NCBI RefSeq assembly: GCF_014836875.1
Contig: NZ_JACSQC010000001.1
Coordinates: forward strand, 124,001-188,000
Reading direction: 5' to 3'
DNA from: Arthrobacter pullicola
GTDB lineage: Bacteria; Actinomycetota; Actinomycetes; Actinomycetales; Micrococcaceae
Length of the DNA stretch: 64,000 nucleotides
Below the pieces are notes generated by a model. The model worked only from the letters and a program-made list of their open reading frames with translations, had not been told where the DNA came from and did not search any database. Position numbers and translations under genes: made by a program. This document shows positions 21,315 to 31,540 of this stretch, piece by piece (positions within the stretch are counted from its first letter, which is position 1; every line of letters starts with the position of its first letter).

Positions 21315-22388
21315 ATGCCCGCCGAATTAGCTGTATTCCTGCTCCTGGCCACCGCCGTCATCGCCTCCCTGGCCACATGGCAGATAGCTTCCCGCCGGCA
21401 CCGGCGCCAGCTCGCCGCGGAACGGGTCACCCGGCCGGTAGCGGCCCCCAGCCAGCGGGTCGCCATGGTGATCAATCCGGTCAAGATGCAGGCCGGTCCA
21501 GCCCGGACAGCCCTCGCCGAGGCCTGCGAGCTCGCCGGATGGGAGCCGCCGCTCATCCTGCAGACCACCGTGGAATCCCCCGGCTTCCACCAGGCCCAGC
21601 AGGCGCTGGCGGCGGGAGCCGACGTCGTCCTGGCCGCAGGTGGCGACGGCACCGTCCGGGAGGTCGCCCGCGCCGTCGCCCGCTCACCGGCTGCCATGGG
21701 AGTGCTCCCGCTGGGCACGGGCAACCTGCTGGCCCGGAACCTTGGACTCCCGGTGAATGACCTGCACGGCAGTATCCAGACGGCGCTGCACGGCGCTGAG
21801 CGTCGAATTGACATGGGCCGTATCGCACTGGAGAACGCCCGTACCGGTGACCGTTCAACCAGTAATTTCCTGGTGATGGGCGGCATCGGGCTGGACGCGG
21901 AGGTGATCGCTGCGACCCGGGACGGACTGAAAAAGCGGGTGGGCTGGCTGGCTTACAGCGAAGCCGGGGTGCGGCTGCTGCCCGGACCGCGGCGCCGGAT
22001 GCGGATCCAGGTCGACGGCGGACCGGCGCAGGTCCGGAAGGTCAGCAGCGTTGTCTTCGCGAATACCGGCCAGCTGCCCGCCGGAATCGATTTCATTCCC
22101 CTGGCCGCAGTGGACGACGGCCTGCTGGACATCGTGGTGCTCAGTCCGCGCACGGTGTTCGGCTGGGCGGCAGTTCTGGGCAAGGTTGTCACCCGGAACC
22201 GGCGGGAGCTTCCGGTTATTGAGTACCAGCGGGCCCGCACGGTGACCGTGAGCACGGAGGAGCCAACCATCACGCAGCTCGACGGCGACCTCAGCGGCGC
22301 GGCGACCAGCGTCACCGTGACGGTTGACCCGCAGTCGCTGCGGGTCCGCTCCTCAGGCGCCGCACAGACCCAGGGACCCGCCGCTTAG
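21315..22388 (+). CDS. diacylglycerol kinase family protein
   Basis: Lipid or sphingosine kinase-like enzyme that phosphorylates a diacylglycerol-type lipid, 357 aa. One N-terminal membrane segment (residues about 4-24) anchors it. The catalytic domain has AMVINPVKMQAG, AAGGDGTVREVARAV (the GGDGT nucleotide motif) and LPLGTGNLLARNLG. A C-terminal beta-rich part follows (STEEPTITQLDGDLSG). The ATG at 21315 follows GGAGGG and excludes upstream coding antisense to serS. Confidence 0.9.
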   Translation: MPAELAVFLLLATAVIASLATWQIASRRHRRQLAAERVTRPVAAPSQRVAMVINPVKMQAGPARTALAEACELAGWEPPLILQTTVESPGFHQAQQALAAGADVVLAAGGDGTVREVARAVARSPAAMGVLPLGTGNLLARNLGLPVNDLHGSIQTALHGAERRIDMGRIALENARTGDRSTSNFLVMGGIGLDAEVIAATRDGLKKRVGWLAYSEAGVRLLPGPRRRMRIQVDGGPAQVRKVSSVVFANTGQLPAGIDFIPLAAVDDGLLDIVVLSPRTVFGWAAVLGKVVTRNRRELPVIEYQRARTVTVSTEEPTITQLDGDLSGAATSVTVTVDPQSLRVRSSGAAQTQGPAA

Positions 22389-22402
22389 ACTGCGGCGGGT
22401 CC
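22374..22402 (+). terminator. hairpin overlapping the stop codon of the kinase gene
   Basis: A perfect 11-base stem GGACCCGCCGC/GCGGCGGGTCC with a seven-base loop. The kinase stop codon TAG (22386-22388) lies in the loop. No T-run follows. Probably a terminator for the kinase gene, which faces a convergent gene. Confidence 0.6.
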
Positions 22403-22468
22403 GGTCAGCCCCTGGTGCCACCGGCCTCAGATCAGAACACTCCTGGACCGGCCGGCGCCTTGCGGGGT

Positions 22469-22771
22469 TCAGTCCTGGGTGCCCTCAGAATCCGTGTAAC
22501 CGCCCTCGGTTTCCTTGGATCCGGCAGTCTTGCTCTTGCCGGGGTGGCCGGCGGGTGGTTCTTTGGACCCCTCGGCGTCGGTGTATTCGCCGTCGTCATC
22601 CCGCCGGACGGATTCCGGGGAGGCCTGTTCGCGGATGAGCTCCTGCTCTTCGGCGAAGCGGATGTCATTTCCCTGGTCCGCCGCGTCTCCGCGCCAATTG
22701 TCATCGCCCGTGGACTGGCCGCTGGGCTTGGGGTTCGTGAGCTGCTCTTCTTCGTTCGGGTACTCGCTCAT
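22469..22771 (-). CDS. small acidic, disordered protein of unknown function
   Basis: 100 aa, very rich in Glu, Asp, Ser, Gly and Pro, with no hydrophobic core. Two copies of a short motif (EYTDAEGSKE and GYTDSEGTQD) lie in the second half. The ATG at 22771 has AAGGCGGA upstream; the in-frame extension to 22849 contains a Cys/Arg-rich stretch unlike the rest. It follows topoisomerase IB after 90 bases. It resembles stress-type hydrophilic proteins, but I recognise no family. Confidence 0.6.
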   Translation of the reverse strand: MSEYPNEEEQLTNPKPSGQSTGDDNWRGDAADQGNDIRFAEEQELIREQASPESVRRDDDGEYTDAEGSKEPPAGHPGKSKTAGSKETEGGYTDSEGTQD

Positions 22772-22861
22772 GGTCCGCCTTTCGTTGGCTGGCTTGCCCG
22801 CACACCTCCCGGCATCGGGTCTATAAGCATACTTACCATAGGTTGGCATGCAAATGCGCGC

Positions 22862-23836
22862 CTATCCGCCGAGCATCTCGCGCACAGCCGTTTCGGAGGC
22901 AGAGTAACCGGCCACCGGGATGACCTCTCCGCCGAGGAACCGGTCCACCACTCGAGGATCAACATAGGATTTCCGGGCCACGGCAGGAGTATTGCCCAGC
23001 CGTTCTGCGACCTCCCGGATGGTCGCAGCCACTGCCCGCTCCCGCCCCCGTTTGGTGGCCTCCGGGTTGTCAGCGCGGGCCAGGCCCATGGCAGCGGAAA
23101 CCGTAGCCTGCCAGGTCCGGAAGTCCTTGGCCGAGAAATCGCCACCCGAGACCTCCCGCAGGAAACCGTTCAACTGGGCTGCATCAATACTGTGCCACCG
23201 CCCATCGGCGCCGATGTAGGCCAGGGCGGTATCAGCTTCCGGCCGTGCCAGCATAGGCCGGACAGCCACTGCGAGGTCCTCGTCGTCGAGCTCCACATGC
23301 CATTCCTGTCCGCTTTTGCCCGGGAAGTGCAGGACCAGGCGGGCGCCTTCCAATGCGACGTGCTCCGTGAGGAGCGTGGTTGTCCCGTAGGATCCGTTCA
23401 TTTCCGCGTAACGGGATCCGCCAACGCGGAGCGCACCCGAATCGATGATGCGCAGGGCCGCGGCGAACGCGCGCTCCGGCCCATTCCCCTCCGCCCGCAG
23501 ATGCTTGGTAATAATCCGCCGGGCACCCGGCAGCGCCTGGGCCAGCTGAAGCGCCCGGTCAAACTTTTCCCGGTCCTTCAGCTCACGCCAGTGCGGGTGG
23601 TAGATGTACTGCCGCCGCCCAGCGGCATCCTGGCCGGTGGCCTGGATGTGCCCGTTGGGATAGGGACTGATCCAGACGTCTTCCCAGGCCGGAGGAATGG
23701 CCAGGCCGCGGATGCGCCGCAGTTCGGCGGGATCCCGCAGCACTTCCCCGGCCAGGCCGCGGTAACTGAACCCCTTGCCCCATCGGCGCCGGGTGTAGCC
23801 GGGATGTTCGCAGTTACTGCGGCGCAGGCGCGGCAT
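22862..23836 (-). CDS. DNA topoisomerase IB (poxvirus type)
   Basis: Relaxes supercoils through a 3'-phosphotyrosine link. 324 aa, the usual size of bacterial/poxviral type IB enzymes. The N-terminal part has YTRRRWGKGFSYRG and ATGQDAAGRRQYIYHPHWRE. The catalytic core has KHLRAEG, KDFRTWQATVSAA and KSYVDPRVVDRFL, in which Tyr291 is the probable nucleophile. It starts four bases after pheA, so it is probably in one transcript with rhodanese and pheA. Confidence 0.93.
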   Translation of the reverse strand: MPRLRRSNCEHPGYTRRRWGKGFSYRGLAGEVLRDPAELRRIRGLAIPPAWEDVWISPYPNGHIQATGQDAAGRRQYIYHPHWRELKDREKFDRALQLAQALPGARRIITKHLRAEGNGPERAFAAALRIIDSGALRVGGSRYAEMNGSYGTTTLLTEHVALEGARLVLHFPGKSGQEWHVELDDEDLAVAVRPMLARPEADTALAYIGADGRWHSIDAAQLNGFLREVSGGDFSAKDFRTWQATVSAAMGLARADNPEATKRGRERAVAATIREVAERLGNTPAVARKSYVDPRVVDRFLGGEVIPVAGYSASETAVREMLGG

Positions 23837-23840
23837 GGGC

Positions 23841-24809
23841 TTAGCCGTTAATCAGGGATTCGAGCCACTGATCGGCAGCCTCGAAGGCCTGGTCCGAGGT
23901 GTGCGGCAGAACTTCCGGCCGGCGGTAGTCGGCCCGGGGGTAGGAGCCAAGGAACCGGAGGCCCGGGGATACCCGGTGCAGTCCCTTGAGGGCATCTGCC
24001 ACCCGCGCATCGAAGACGTGCCCGTCAGCGTCAATGCTGAAGAAGTAGTCCCCCAGGAAGGCGCCGGTTGGACGGGACTCGATCCGGCTCAGGTTCACGC
24101 CGCGGGCCGTGAAGTGTTCCAGGATTTCCATCAATGCGCCGGGGCGGTCCTCCGGCAGCGGGATGACCACGGTGGTTTTGTCAGCGCCGGTGGGTTCGGG
24201 CAGCAGGCCCGGCAGGCTGACCAGGATGAACCGGGTGACAGCCTCCGCATAGTCCCCGATTCCGCGGGCAATCACATTCAGCCCCAGCCTGGCGGCAACC
24301 AGCGGCGCACAGATCGCGGCGTCGAATCCCGAGTCCCCGTCCGTCAACCCGACAGCAGCGGCTGCGGTGGAGGAGGACGGGATGTATTCCGCCTGGGGAA
24401 TATTAGCTTCGGCCCAGTTGCGGCACTGCGCCCAGGCATGGCTGTGGGTGGAAACCCGGCGGATATCGGCCAGTTCCATACCCGGCCGGACAGCCAGCAC
24501 GAAGGTAATCGGGACCAGGATCTCCCGCAGAATCCTCAGCGGCTGACCCACGGAGATGGCATCCAGGGTGGCGCTGACTCCGCCCTCGACGGAGTTCTCG
24601 ATGGGCACCACGGCAGCGTTGGCATGTCCGGAGCGGACCATTTCCAGTGCCGCGTTGACCGAGCTCGACGGTATCCGGACAGCCTCTTCCGCGCCGGGAA
24701 CCTGCAGCAGCGCAGCCTCCGTGAAGGTACCCTCCGGCCCCAGGAAGGTGTAGACCATGGTGCCGGGCAGGCGGGAGTCCCGCGCCGCAGTCTTGCCGGG
24801 AGCACTCAT
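23841..24809 (-). CDS. pheA: prephenate dehydratase
   Basis: Converts prephenate to phenylpyruvate for phenylalanine synthesis. 322 aa. The catalytic PDT domain begins YTFLGPEGTFTEAAL and contains IENSVEGGV and the TRF motif (EAVTRFILVS). The regulatory ACT domain has PGALMEILEHF and LSRIESRP, the phenylalanine-binding ESRP motif. The ATG at 24809 overlaps the rhodanese stop by four bases; an internal ATG (MVYTFLGPEG) is an alternative start. Confidence 0.95.
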   Translation of the reverse strand: MSAPGKTAARDSRLPGTMVYTFLGPEGTFTEAALLQVPGAEEAVRIPSSSVNAALEMVRSGHANAAVVPIENSVEGGVSATLDAISVGQPLRILREILVPITFVLAVRPGMELADIRRVSTHSHAWAQCRNWAEANIPQAEYIPSSSTAAAAVGLTDGDSGFDAAICAPLVAARLGLNVIARGIGDYAEAVTRFILVSLPGLLPEPTGADKTTVVIPLPEDRPGALMEILEHFTARGVNLSRIESRPTGAFLGDYFFSIDADGHVFDARVADALKGLHRVSPGLRFLGSYPRADYRRPEVLPHTSDQAFEAADQWLESLING

Positions 24810-25132
24810 ACGACCGTGGGCTCCGTCCCGGTGTCGGAGACCATCGGCTTGCCGGCTTCCAGCCAGGCTCCCATGCCACCGGTGACGTTCACGGCAGAGT
24901 AGCCGTGCGCCTCCAGCCACTGGGTGGCACGGGCGCTCCGTCCGCCGGTGCGGCAGATGACGGCGAGGTCGCCGTCCGGATCAAGGTCATCCAGGCGTTC
25001 CGGAAGCTGGTCAAGGGGGATGTGCACGGCATCGGGAATGTGCCCGGCCTCCCACTCATAGTCCTCACGGACGTCGAGTATCTTGGCGCCTACGGGAATG
25101 GCTTCCACTGACACGTTTTCCATCTCGCTCAT
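24806..25132 (-). CDS. single-domain rhodanese-like sulfurtransferase
   Basis: 108 aa. The catalytic loop CRTGGRSARATQ has the active-site Cys near residue 68, and ILDVREDYEWEAGHIPDAVH is the typical N-terminal substrate-cradle motif. It resembles the GlpE/PspE type and transfers sulfane sulfur to an acceptor; its partner is unknown. The ATG at 25132 follows GAGGAAG, which is better supported than the upstream 25168 start. It is the first gene of the rhodanese-pheA-topoisomerase unit. Confidence 0.9.
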   Translation of the reverse strand: MSEMENVSVEAIPVGAKILDVREDYEWEAGHIPDAVHIPLDQLPERLDDLDPDGDLAVICRTGGRSARATQWLEAHGYSAVNVTGGMGAWLEAGKPMVSDTGTEPTVV

Positions 25133-25267
25133 AGCTTCCTCGCAGTAGTTCTTTGCCTGGGCTGACAAGGCGGTAAACCCGCTCAGACGCGGGGGTCCGC
25201 CCCGCCTCCCAGCCTATAGTGGGAAGCACCACCAGAGAACCAAACGGCCCCCACCCCGGAGGTAGCA

Positions 25268-26701
25268 ATGCCCATTGGCCCACCCGTGCAGGATGATCCC
25301 GCTGGAACGCCTTCCAGTGCAGGGCTGGGCGCCCTGACCGCCCTGGAGCTTAGAAATGCCCTGGCCGCGGGGGAAGTATCTGCGAGGGAGGCTGCCGAGT
25401 TCTACCTGGGCCGGATCGACGCCCTCAACCCGTCGCTCGGTTCGTTCATTGCGGTTACCGCGGACCTGGCACTGGCTGAGGCATCCAGGGCCGATGATGC
25501 CCTGGCCCGGGGCCAGGCGCCGGCCCTGCTCCACGGCATGCCGCTGGCGCACAAGGACCTCACCGATGTTGCCGGCGTACCCACCACCATGGGCAGCGCC
25601 GCCGTTCCTGCGGCACCTGCAGCCGAGGACGGACCCCTGGTCTCCGTCCTGCGCGCGGCAGGAGCTGTCAGCCTCGGCAAAACGCAGGTGCCGGAGTTTG
25701 GCCTGAGCAGCTACAGCGAGAACCTCATCGCACCTCCGGCACGCAATCCGCTGGACCCCTCCCTGAGTCCAGGGGGATCCTCCGGCGGCTCCGCCGCGGC
25801 GGTGGCCGCAGGCATGCTCCCCTTTGCGCCCGGGACAGACGGCGGGGGGTCCGTCCGCATTCCCGCTGCCGCCACGGGACTGGTTGGCCTGAAACCGAAC
25901 CGCGGCCGGATTCCGGCGGGCGGCGGGCAGCGCGACCTCGGCCAGCTCGTCGTCGCCGGGCCGCTGGCGCGCAACGCAGCGGACGCGGCCCTGCTGCTGG
26001 ACGCCATGGTGGCCGAGCCGAATTTCCACGCCACGTCCGCCCCCACCCCCGGCGGCACCTTCCTGGAAGCAGCACTGCGGGCCGAGGGACGCTTCCGGAT
26101 CGGCGTCAGCACCCGCTCCCCCTTTGAATCGCGCCTCGACATCCGACTGGATCCGGAAGTCCTTCTTGGATTGGAGGCCGGCATTCTGGCCCTGACCGGC
26201 GCCGGGCACAGTGTCGAAGAAGCCGATGTCCACTACGACGAACGGTATCCGGACGCCTTCAGCCTCGTGTGGACCGCACCGCTGGCCAATATTCCACTCC
26301 CGGCTGGTCAGGAAGACCAGCTGGTTCCGCTCACAGCGACGATGCGCCGCCGCGCCCTCCAGCGCTCCGCAGCAGATCTGGCCGAGGCCGTGGACATCCT
26401 GCGCGGCTTCGAGGAAGACACCATCCGGCAGTATGCGGCATGGGACATGATCCTTACCCCGGTGCTGGGCATGACCCCACGCTCCATCGGCTGGTACTGG
26501 ACGGGCGACGCCGATGAGGACTACGCGCGGCAGTGCCAGTACTCGCCGTTCACCTCGATGGTCAACGTCAGCGGCCTGCCGGCCATTACGGTTCCCACCT
26601 ACCGCACCGCGGCAGGACTCTGGATGGGCATCCAGCTCATCGGGCGCCCCGGAGCGGAGGCCGAGCTGTTGGCCGTTGCCGCCCAGCTGGAGTCCCAATA
26701 A
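25268..26701 (+). CDS. amidase (amidase signature family)
   Basis: Hydrolyses an amide bond through a Ser-cisSer-Lys triad. 477 aa. The Lys lies in [18 protein letters not shown] near residue 96, and the signature [14 protein letters not shown] holds both serines near 172-177. It resembles GatA-like and nicotinamidase-like amidases, but gatB/gatC are absent nearby, so it is a stand-alone amidase. GGAGGT precedes the ATG. A possible -10 (TATAGT) lies near 25214. It is divergent from the rhodanese gene. Confidence 0.9.
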   Translation: MPIGPPVQDDPAGTPSSAGLGALTALELRNALAAGEVSAREAAEFYLGRIDALNPSLGSFIAVTADLALAEASRADDALARGQAPALLHGMPLAHKDLTDVAGVPTTMGSAAVPAAPAAEDGPLVSVLRAAGAVSLGKTQVPEFGLSSYSENLIAPPARNPLDPSLSPGGSSGGSAAAVAAGMLPFAPGTDGGGSVRIPAAATGLVGLKPNRGRIPAGGGQRDLGQLVVAGPLARNAADAALLLDAMVAEPNFHATSAPTPGGTFLEAALRAEGRFRIGVSTRSPFESRLDIRLDPEVLLGLEAGILALTGAGHSVEEADVHYDERYPDAFSLVWTAPLANIPLPAGQEDQLVPLTATMRRRALQRSAADLAEAVDILRGFEEDTIRQYAAWDMILTPVLGMTPRSIGWYWTGDADEDYARQCQYSPFTSMVNVSGLPAITVPTYRTAAGLWMGIQLIGRPGAEAELLAVAAQLESQ

Positions 26702-26725
26702 CAGGTGAACCCCTTCATCTGACGC

Positions 26726-26753
26726 CACTTTGTCCAAAATGTGGACAAAAGTG
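26726..26753 (+). promoter_or_regulatory. inverted repeat, candidate operator upstream of the peptide transporter
   Basis: CACTTTGTCC and GGACAAAAGTG are near-perfect inverted arms around a seven-base AT-rich spacer. The core TTTGTCC/GGACAAA (26729-26749) is perfect. It lies about 115 bases before the transporter start and just past the amidase stop. No T-run follows. Confidence 0.5.
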
Positions 26754-26865
26754 AGCAATTTGCGGTGATTCTACACACAGAACCTTGCTTGTAACCCCTA
26801 GAAGCATCCGGTTTTTGGGCTAAGTGCTCAAACGTGCCTTCGTTAGGCTTTGCGACGATGGAGAC

Positions 26866-28344
<1,479 letters not shown>

Positions 28345-28361
28345 CCCCTCCCCCACAGCCA

Positions 28362-28399
28362 AGAAAGTGCCCGCCTGGATCACCAGGCGGGCACTTTCT
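28362..28399 (+). terminator. strong intrinsic terminator after the POT transporter
   Basis: Perfect 17-base arms (AGAAAGTGCCCGCCTGG and its complement) flank a four-base loop. It starts 17 bases after the stop. The A-run on the left and T-run on the right allow use in either direction. Confidence 0.92.
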
Positions 28400-28699
28400 G
28401 CGTTCCGGGCCCTTGGGCAGCCGAATCTACCTAGACAATCTGACGGCCTTGGCTCGTCAGGGCGCCATATTTGTCCTCGATGGCCCCGAACAACCAGTCA
28501 ACTGTCTTTACAGTGCGCGTCGAATTAGACAATGTGACCACCCTCACAGTTAGTATCGTGGGACCAGCCGGTGCGCAAAGGCACCCGTACACCGTGGACC
28601 GATAACGACGTCGGCCCGCGGGACCGGAAGCCCCGCCCGGTACCACGTCATCCTGCCCCGGCGCCGTCCGCCGCTGGGCAGCGCACTGAAAGGGCAACG
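28400..28699 (+). promoter_or_regulatory. 300-base non-coding leader of the ABC operon with repeats
   Basis: No gene is supported here. It holds a near-identical direct repeat, TAGACAATCTGAC (28432-28444) and TAGACAATGTGAC (28526-28538), 94 bases apart. It also holds the perfect dyad ACTGT-CTTT-ACAGT (28501-28514). TAGTAT at 28551-28556 could be a -10. These elements together suggest an operator region for the downstream importer. Confidence 0.45.
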
Positions 28700-29686
28700 A
28701 TGAAGCGTTCGAAGACAGGGGCACTGGGGGCCCTGCTGCTGGGAGTATCGCTGGCAGCCACCGGCTGCGGCGGGGACACAGCCGCCGGAAGCAGCGACAC
28801 GGTCCGGATCGGCATCAGCCAGCTGGTGGAACACCCGTCCCTGGACCAGGCCCGCAAGGGCTTCATCCGGGCACTCGAGGAGAACGGGTACACCGAGGGC
28901 GAGAACCTGGAGCTGGATATCCAGAACGCCTCTGGCGACCAGGCCACGGCCACCACCATCGCATCGTCCTTCGCCTCGGACGGAAAGGACCTGGTCCTGG
29001 CCATCGCCACCCCGGCAGCCCAGGCGGCGGCCCAGGCGATCACCGAGGTTCCGGTGTTGTTCACCGCAGTCACGGAGCCCGAAGTTGCCGGCCTGGTCGA
29101 TTCCTGGGACTCCCCGGGTGCCAACATCACCGGCACCTCCGATCTGAACCCGGTCAAGGAGCAGATCGGCCTGATCAAGGAGCTGGCTCCGGATGCCAAG
29201 AGCGTCGGCATCGTCTACAGCTCGGGAGAGGTCAACTCCGACGTGCAGGTCGAGCTTGCCCAGGAAGCGGCCAAGGAGCTGGGCCTGGAGGTCAAGCTGG
29301 CCACCGTCAGCAACTCCGCCGAAGTGCAGCAGGCCACCGAGTCCCTGGACGTGGACGCCATCTACGTCCCCACTGACAACAACGTCGTCACGGCCCTGCA
29401 GTCGGTAATCCAGATTGCCGAAGCCAAGCAGCTCCCAGTGGTCGTCGGCGAAGGCGACTCCGTTGAAAAAGGCGGCGTGGCGACCTACGGCCTCGACTAC
29501 GAATCCCTGGGCTACCAGACCGGGCTGATGGCCCTGAAGATCCTCGAGGACGGCGCTGATCCGGCCAGCATGCCGGTGGAAACGCTGACCGAAATCCAGC
29601 TCATCATCAACAAGTCCGCCGCGGCCAACATGGGAATCGAAATCCCGGCCGCCATGCTGGACAAGGCCGACAAGGTCATCGAATAA
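28700..29686 (+). CDS. ABC transporter substrate-binding lipoprotein (ABC_sub_bind family, TrpX-like)
   Basis: Extracellular solute receptor of 328 aa. The N-terminus MKRSKTGALGALLLG...LAATGCGG is a lipoprotein signal with cleavage before Cys24. The mature part is a periplasmic-binding-protein-like fold with VRIGISQLVEHPSLDQARKG and VGEGDSVEKGG. The family (COG2984) goes with permease COG4120 and ATPase COG1101, and in streptococci is linked to tryptophan or other aromatic compounds; the ligand here is unproven. The ATG at 28700 follows AAGGG and is set by the signal peptide. Confidence 0.9.
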   Translation: MKRSKTGALGALLLGVSLAATGCGGDTAAGSSDTVRIGISQLVEHPSLDQARKGFIRALEENGYTEGENLELDIQNASGDQATATTIASSFASDGKDLVLAIATPAAQAAAQAITEVPVLFTAVTEPEVAGLVDSWDSPGANITGTSDLNPVKEQIGLIKELAPDAKSVGIVYSSGEVNSDVQVELAQEAAKELGLEVKLATVSNSAEVQQATESLDVDAIYVPTDNNVVTALQSVIQIAEAKQLPVVVGEGDSVEKGGVATYGLDYESLGYQTGLMALKILEDGADPASMPVETLTEIQLIINKSAAANMGIEIPAAMLDKADKVIE

Positions 29687-29730
29687 CCCTCCCGCTGCGC
29701 TCACTACCTGCTTGAAGGAACGGATCTTCC

Positions 29731-30630
29731 ATGATCACTGCTGTTGAACTGGGGCTTATCTATGCGGTGATGGCCCTGGGTGTCTATCTCACCTTCCGCA
29801 TCCTGGATTTTCCGGACCTGACAGTGGACGGCAGCTTCACCACCGGCGCGGCTGTGGCGGCCGTGATGATTATCAACGGGGCTCCGCCCCTGGCCGCCAC
29901 GGCTGCCGCGTTCGGGGCCGGCCTGCTGGCCGGCTGCATTACCGGACTGCTGCACACCAAGGGCAAGATCAACGGGCTGCTGGCCGGCATCCTCACCATG
30001 ATCGCGCTGTACTCGATCAACCTCCGGATCATGGGCAAAGCCAACCTGCCGCTGCTCCGGGAAGATACCCTCATCTCCCCGCTGCGGGATAACGGCTACC
30101 TGGGCGGCGCCGTCGCGATCGCGGTCTTTGCCCTGCTGGCCATCGGCGTCAAGCTCTTCCTGGACTGGTTCCTGCACACCGATCTCGGCCTGGCCATGCA
30201 GGCCACCGGCGACAACCAGGAAATGATCCGCAGCTTCGGTGTCAGCACCGACCGGATGAAGATCCTTGGCCTGGCTGTTTCCAACGGCTTCGTAGCCCTG
30301 TGCGGCGCCCTCATTGCCCAGTACCAGGGCTTTGCGGACATTGGCATGGGTATTGGCCTGATCCTGGTTGGGCTTGCTTCGGTCATCATCGGGCAGGCCG
30401 TCTTCGGCAGCCGTCTGATCGTGATCTCCACGCTGGCTGTCATCCTCGGATCCATTGTGTACCGGATCGTCATTGCCCTGGCCCTGCAGGTGGGCTTCAA
30501 CCCCTCGGACATGAAGCTGATCTCCGCGGTGCTGGTTGTGGTGGCCCTGGTGCTGCCGCAATGGAAAGTGTTCCGCCGATTGCCCACCTTCCGCAGCCTG
30601 CGGAAGTCCACCGTCACGACGTCGAGCTAG
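29731..30630 (+). CDS. ABC transporter permease (branched-chain/TrpY-like)
   Basis: Integral membrane component of 299 aa with about nine hydrophobic segments. It starts MITAVELGLIYAVMALGVYLTFRILDFPDLTVDG, and the loop after the first segments (LDFPDLTVDGSFTTGAA) is typical of BPD_transp_2 permeases. FGVSTDRMKILGLAVSNG resembles the ATPase-coupling loop. AAGGAA precedes the ATG and the gene follows the lipoprotein gene by 44 bases. Confidence 0.92.
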   Translation: MITAVELGLIYAVMALGVYLTFRILDFPDLTVDGSFTTGAAVAAVMIINGAPPLAATAAAFGAGLLAGCITGLLHTKGKINGLLAGILTMIALYSINLRIMGKANLPLLREDTLISPLRDNGYLGGAVAIAVFALLAIGVKLFLDWFLHTDLGLAMQATGDNQEMIRSFGVSTDRMKILGLAVSNGFVALCGALIAQYQGFADIGMGIGLILVGLASVIIGQAVFGSRLIVISTLAVILGSIVYRIVIALALQVGFNPSDMKLISAVLVVVALVLPQWKVFRRLPTFRSLRKSTVTTSS

Positions 30631-30642
30631 CCGGGAATCACC

Positions 30643-31431
30643 ATGCTGAAGATTCAGAACGTACAGAAGACCTTCTTCGCCGGAACCGTCAACGAGCGGA
30701 TCGCCCTGGCAAACATCGACCTGGAGCTGGCGTCCGGGGAATTCCTCACCGTGATCGGCAGCAACGGCGCGGGAAAGTCGACACTGCTGAACATGGTTTC
30801 CGGCAAGCTGCGGCCGGACACCGGCTCAGTTGTCATCGACGGCAGGGACGTCACCCGGCTGCAGGACCACCAGCGGGCCCGCTACATCGGCCGTGTGTTC
30901 CAGGACCCGATGGCCGGCTCCGCGCCCCAGCTGAGCATTGAGCAGAACATGTCCATTGCCTATGAACGCGGCAAGATCCGCGGCCTGGGCTGGGGTGTCT
31001 CTGCCAAAAAGCGGGAACTCTTCCGGGAGGAACTGAAATCCCTGGAACTGGGGCTTGAAGGACGGCTGAAGTCCAAGGTCGGGCTGCTCTCCGGCGGCCA
31101 GCGCCAGGCCCTGTCCCTGCTGATGGCCACCTTCAGCGAACCCAAAATCCTCCTGCTGGATGAGCACACGGCGGCACTGGATCCACAGCGCGCGGCCCTG
31201 GTGTCCCGGCTGACGGGCGAGATCGTGGAGCGGCACCGGCTCACCACGCTCATGGTCACGCACAACATGCAGCAGGCCCTGGACCTGGGCACCCGGCTGA
31301 TCATGATGCATGAGGGCCGGATCATCCTGGATCTGAACCGCACGCAGAAGGCCGAAATGACGGTCCCCGATCTGCTGCACGAGTTCGAGAAGATCAAGGG
31401 CAGCCTGGACGACCGGACCATGCTTCAGTAG
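30643..31431 (+). CDS. ABC transporter ATP-binding protein (TrpZ-like)
   Basis: Cytoplasmic ATPase of the importer, 262 aa. Walker [13 protein letters not shown] is near residue 45, the signature [14 protein letters not shown] near 145, Walker [14 protein letters not shown] near 165, and the H-loop [12 protein letters not shown] near 205. It follows the permease after 12 bases. The three genes form a complete importer (receptor, permease, ATPase) with a terminator after them. Confidence 0.94.
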   Translation: MLKIQNVQKTFFAGTVNERIALANIDLELASGEFLTVIGSNGAGKSTLLNMVSGKLRPDTGSVVIDGRDVTRLQDHQRARYIGRVFQDPMAGSAPQLSIEQNMSIAYERGKIRGLGWGVSAKKRELFREELKSLELGLEGRLKSKVGLLSGGQRQALSLLMATFSEPKILLLDEHTAALDPQRAALVSRLTGEIVERHRLTTLMVTHNMQQALDLGTRLIMMHEGRIILDLNRTQKAEMTVPDLLHEFEKIKGSLDDRTMLQ

Positions 31432-31456
31432 CGCCGTCCGGACAGCTGATACCGGG

Positions 31457-31490
31457 AGTGCCTTCTTTGCCAGGCGGCGAAGGGGGCACT
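31457..31490 (+). terminator. probable terminator of the ABC operon
   Basis: AGTGCC/GGCACT arms, extended by TTC/GAA, form a hairpin, followed by TTTC. It begins 26 bases after the ATPase stop and precedes pgm. Confidence 0.6.
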
Positions 31491-31540
31491 TTCTGCCGTT
31501 TCGCTGCGGAGACCCCGGAATCTTTGGCATGCTTGGGTTT

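Noticed and set aside
25214-26758. A 514-codon minus-strand frame opposite the amidase.
   Set aside because: Shadow of the amidase, which has the full amidase signature.
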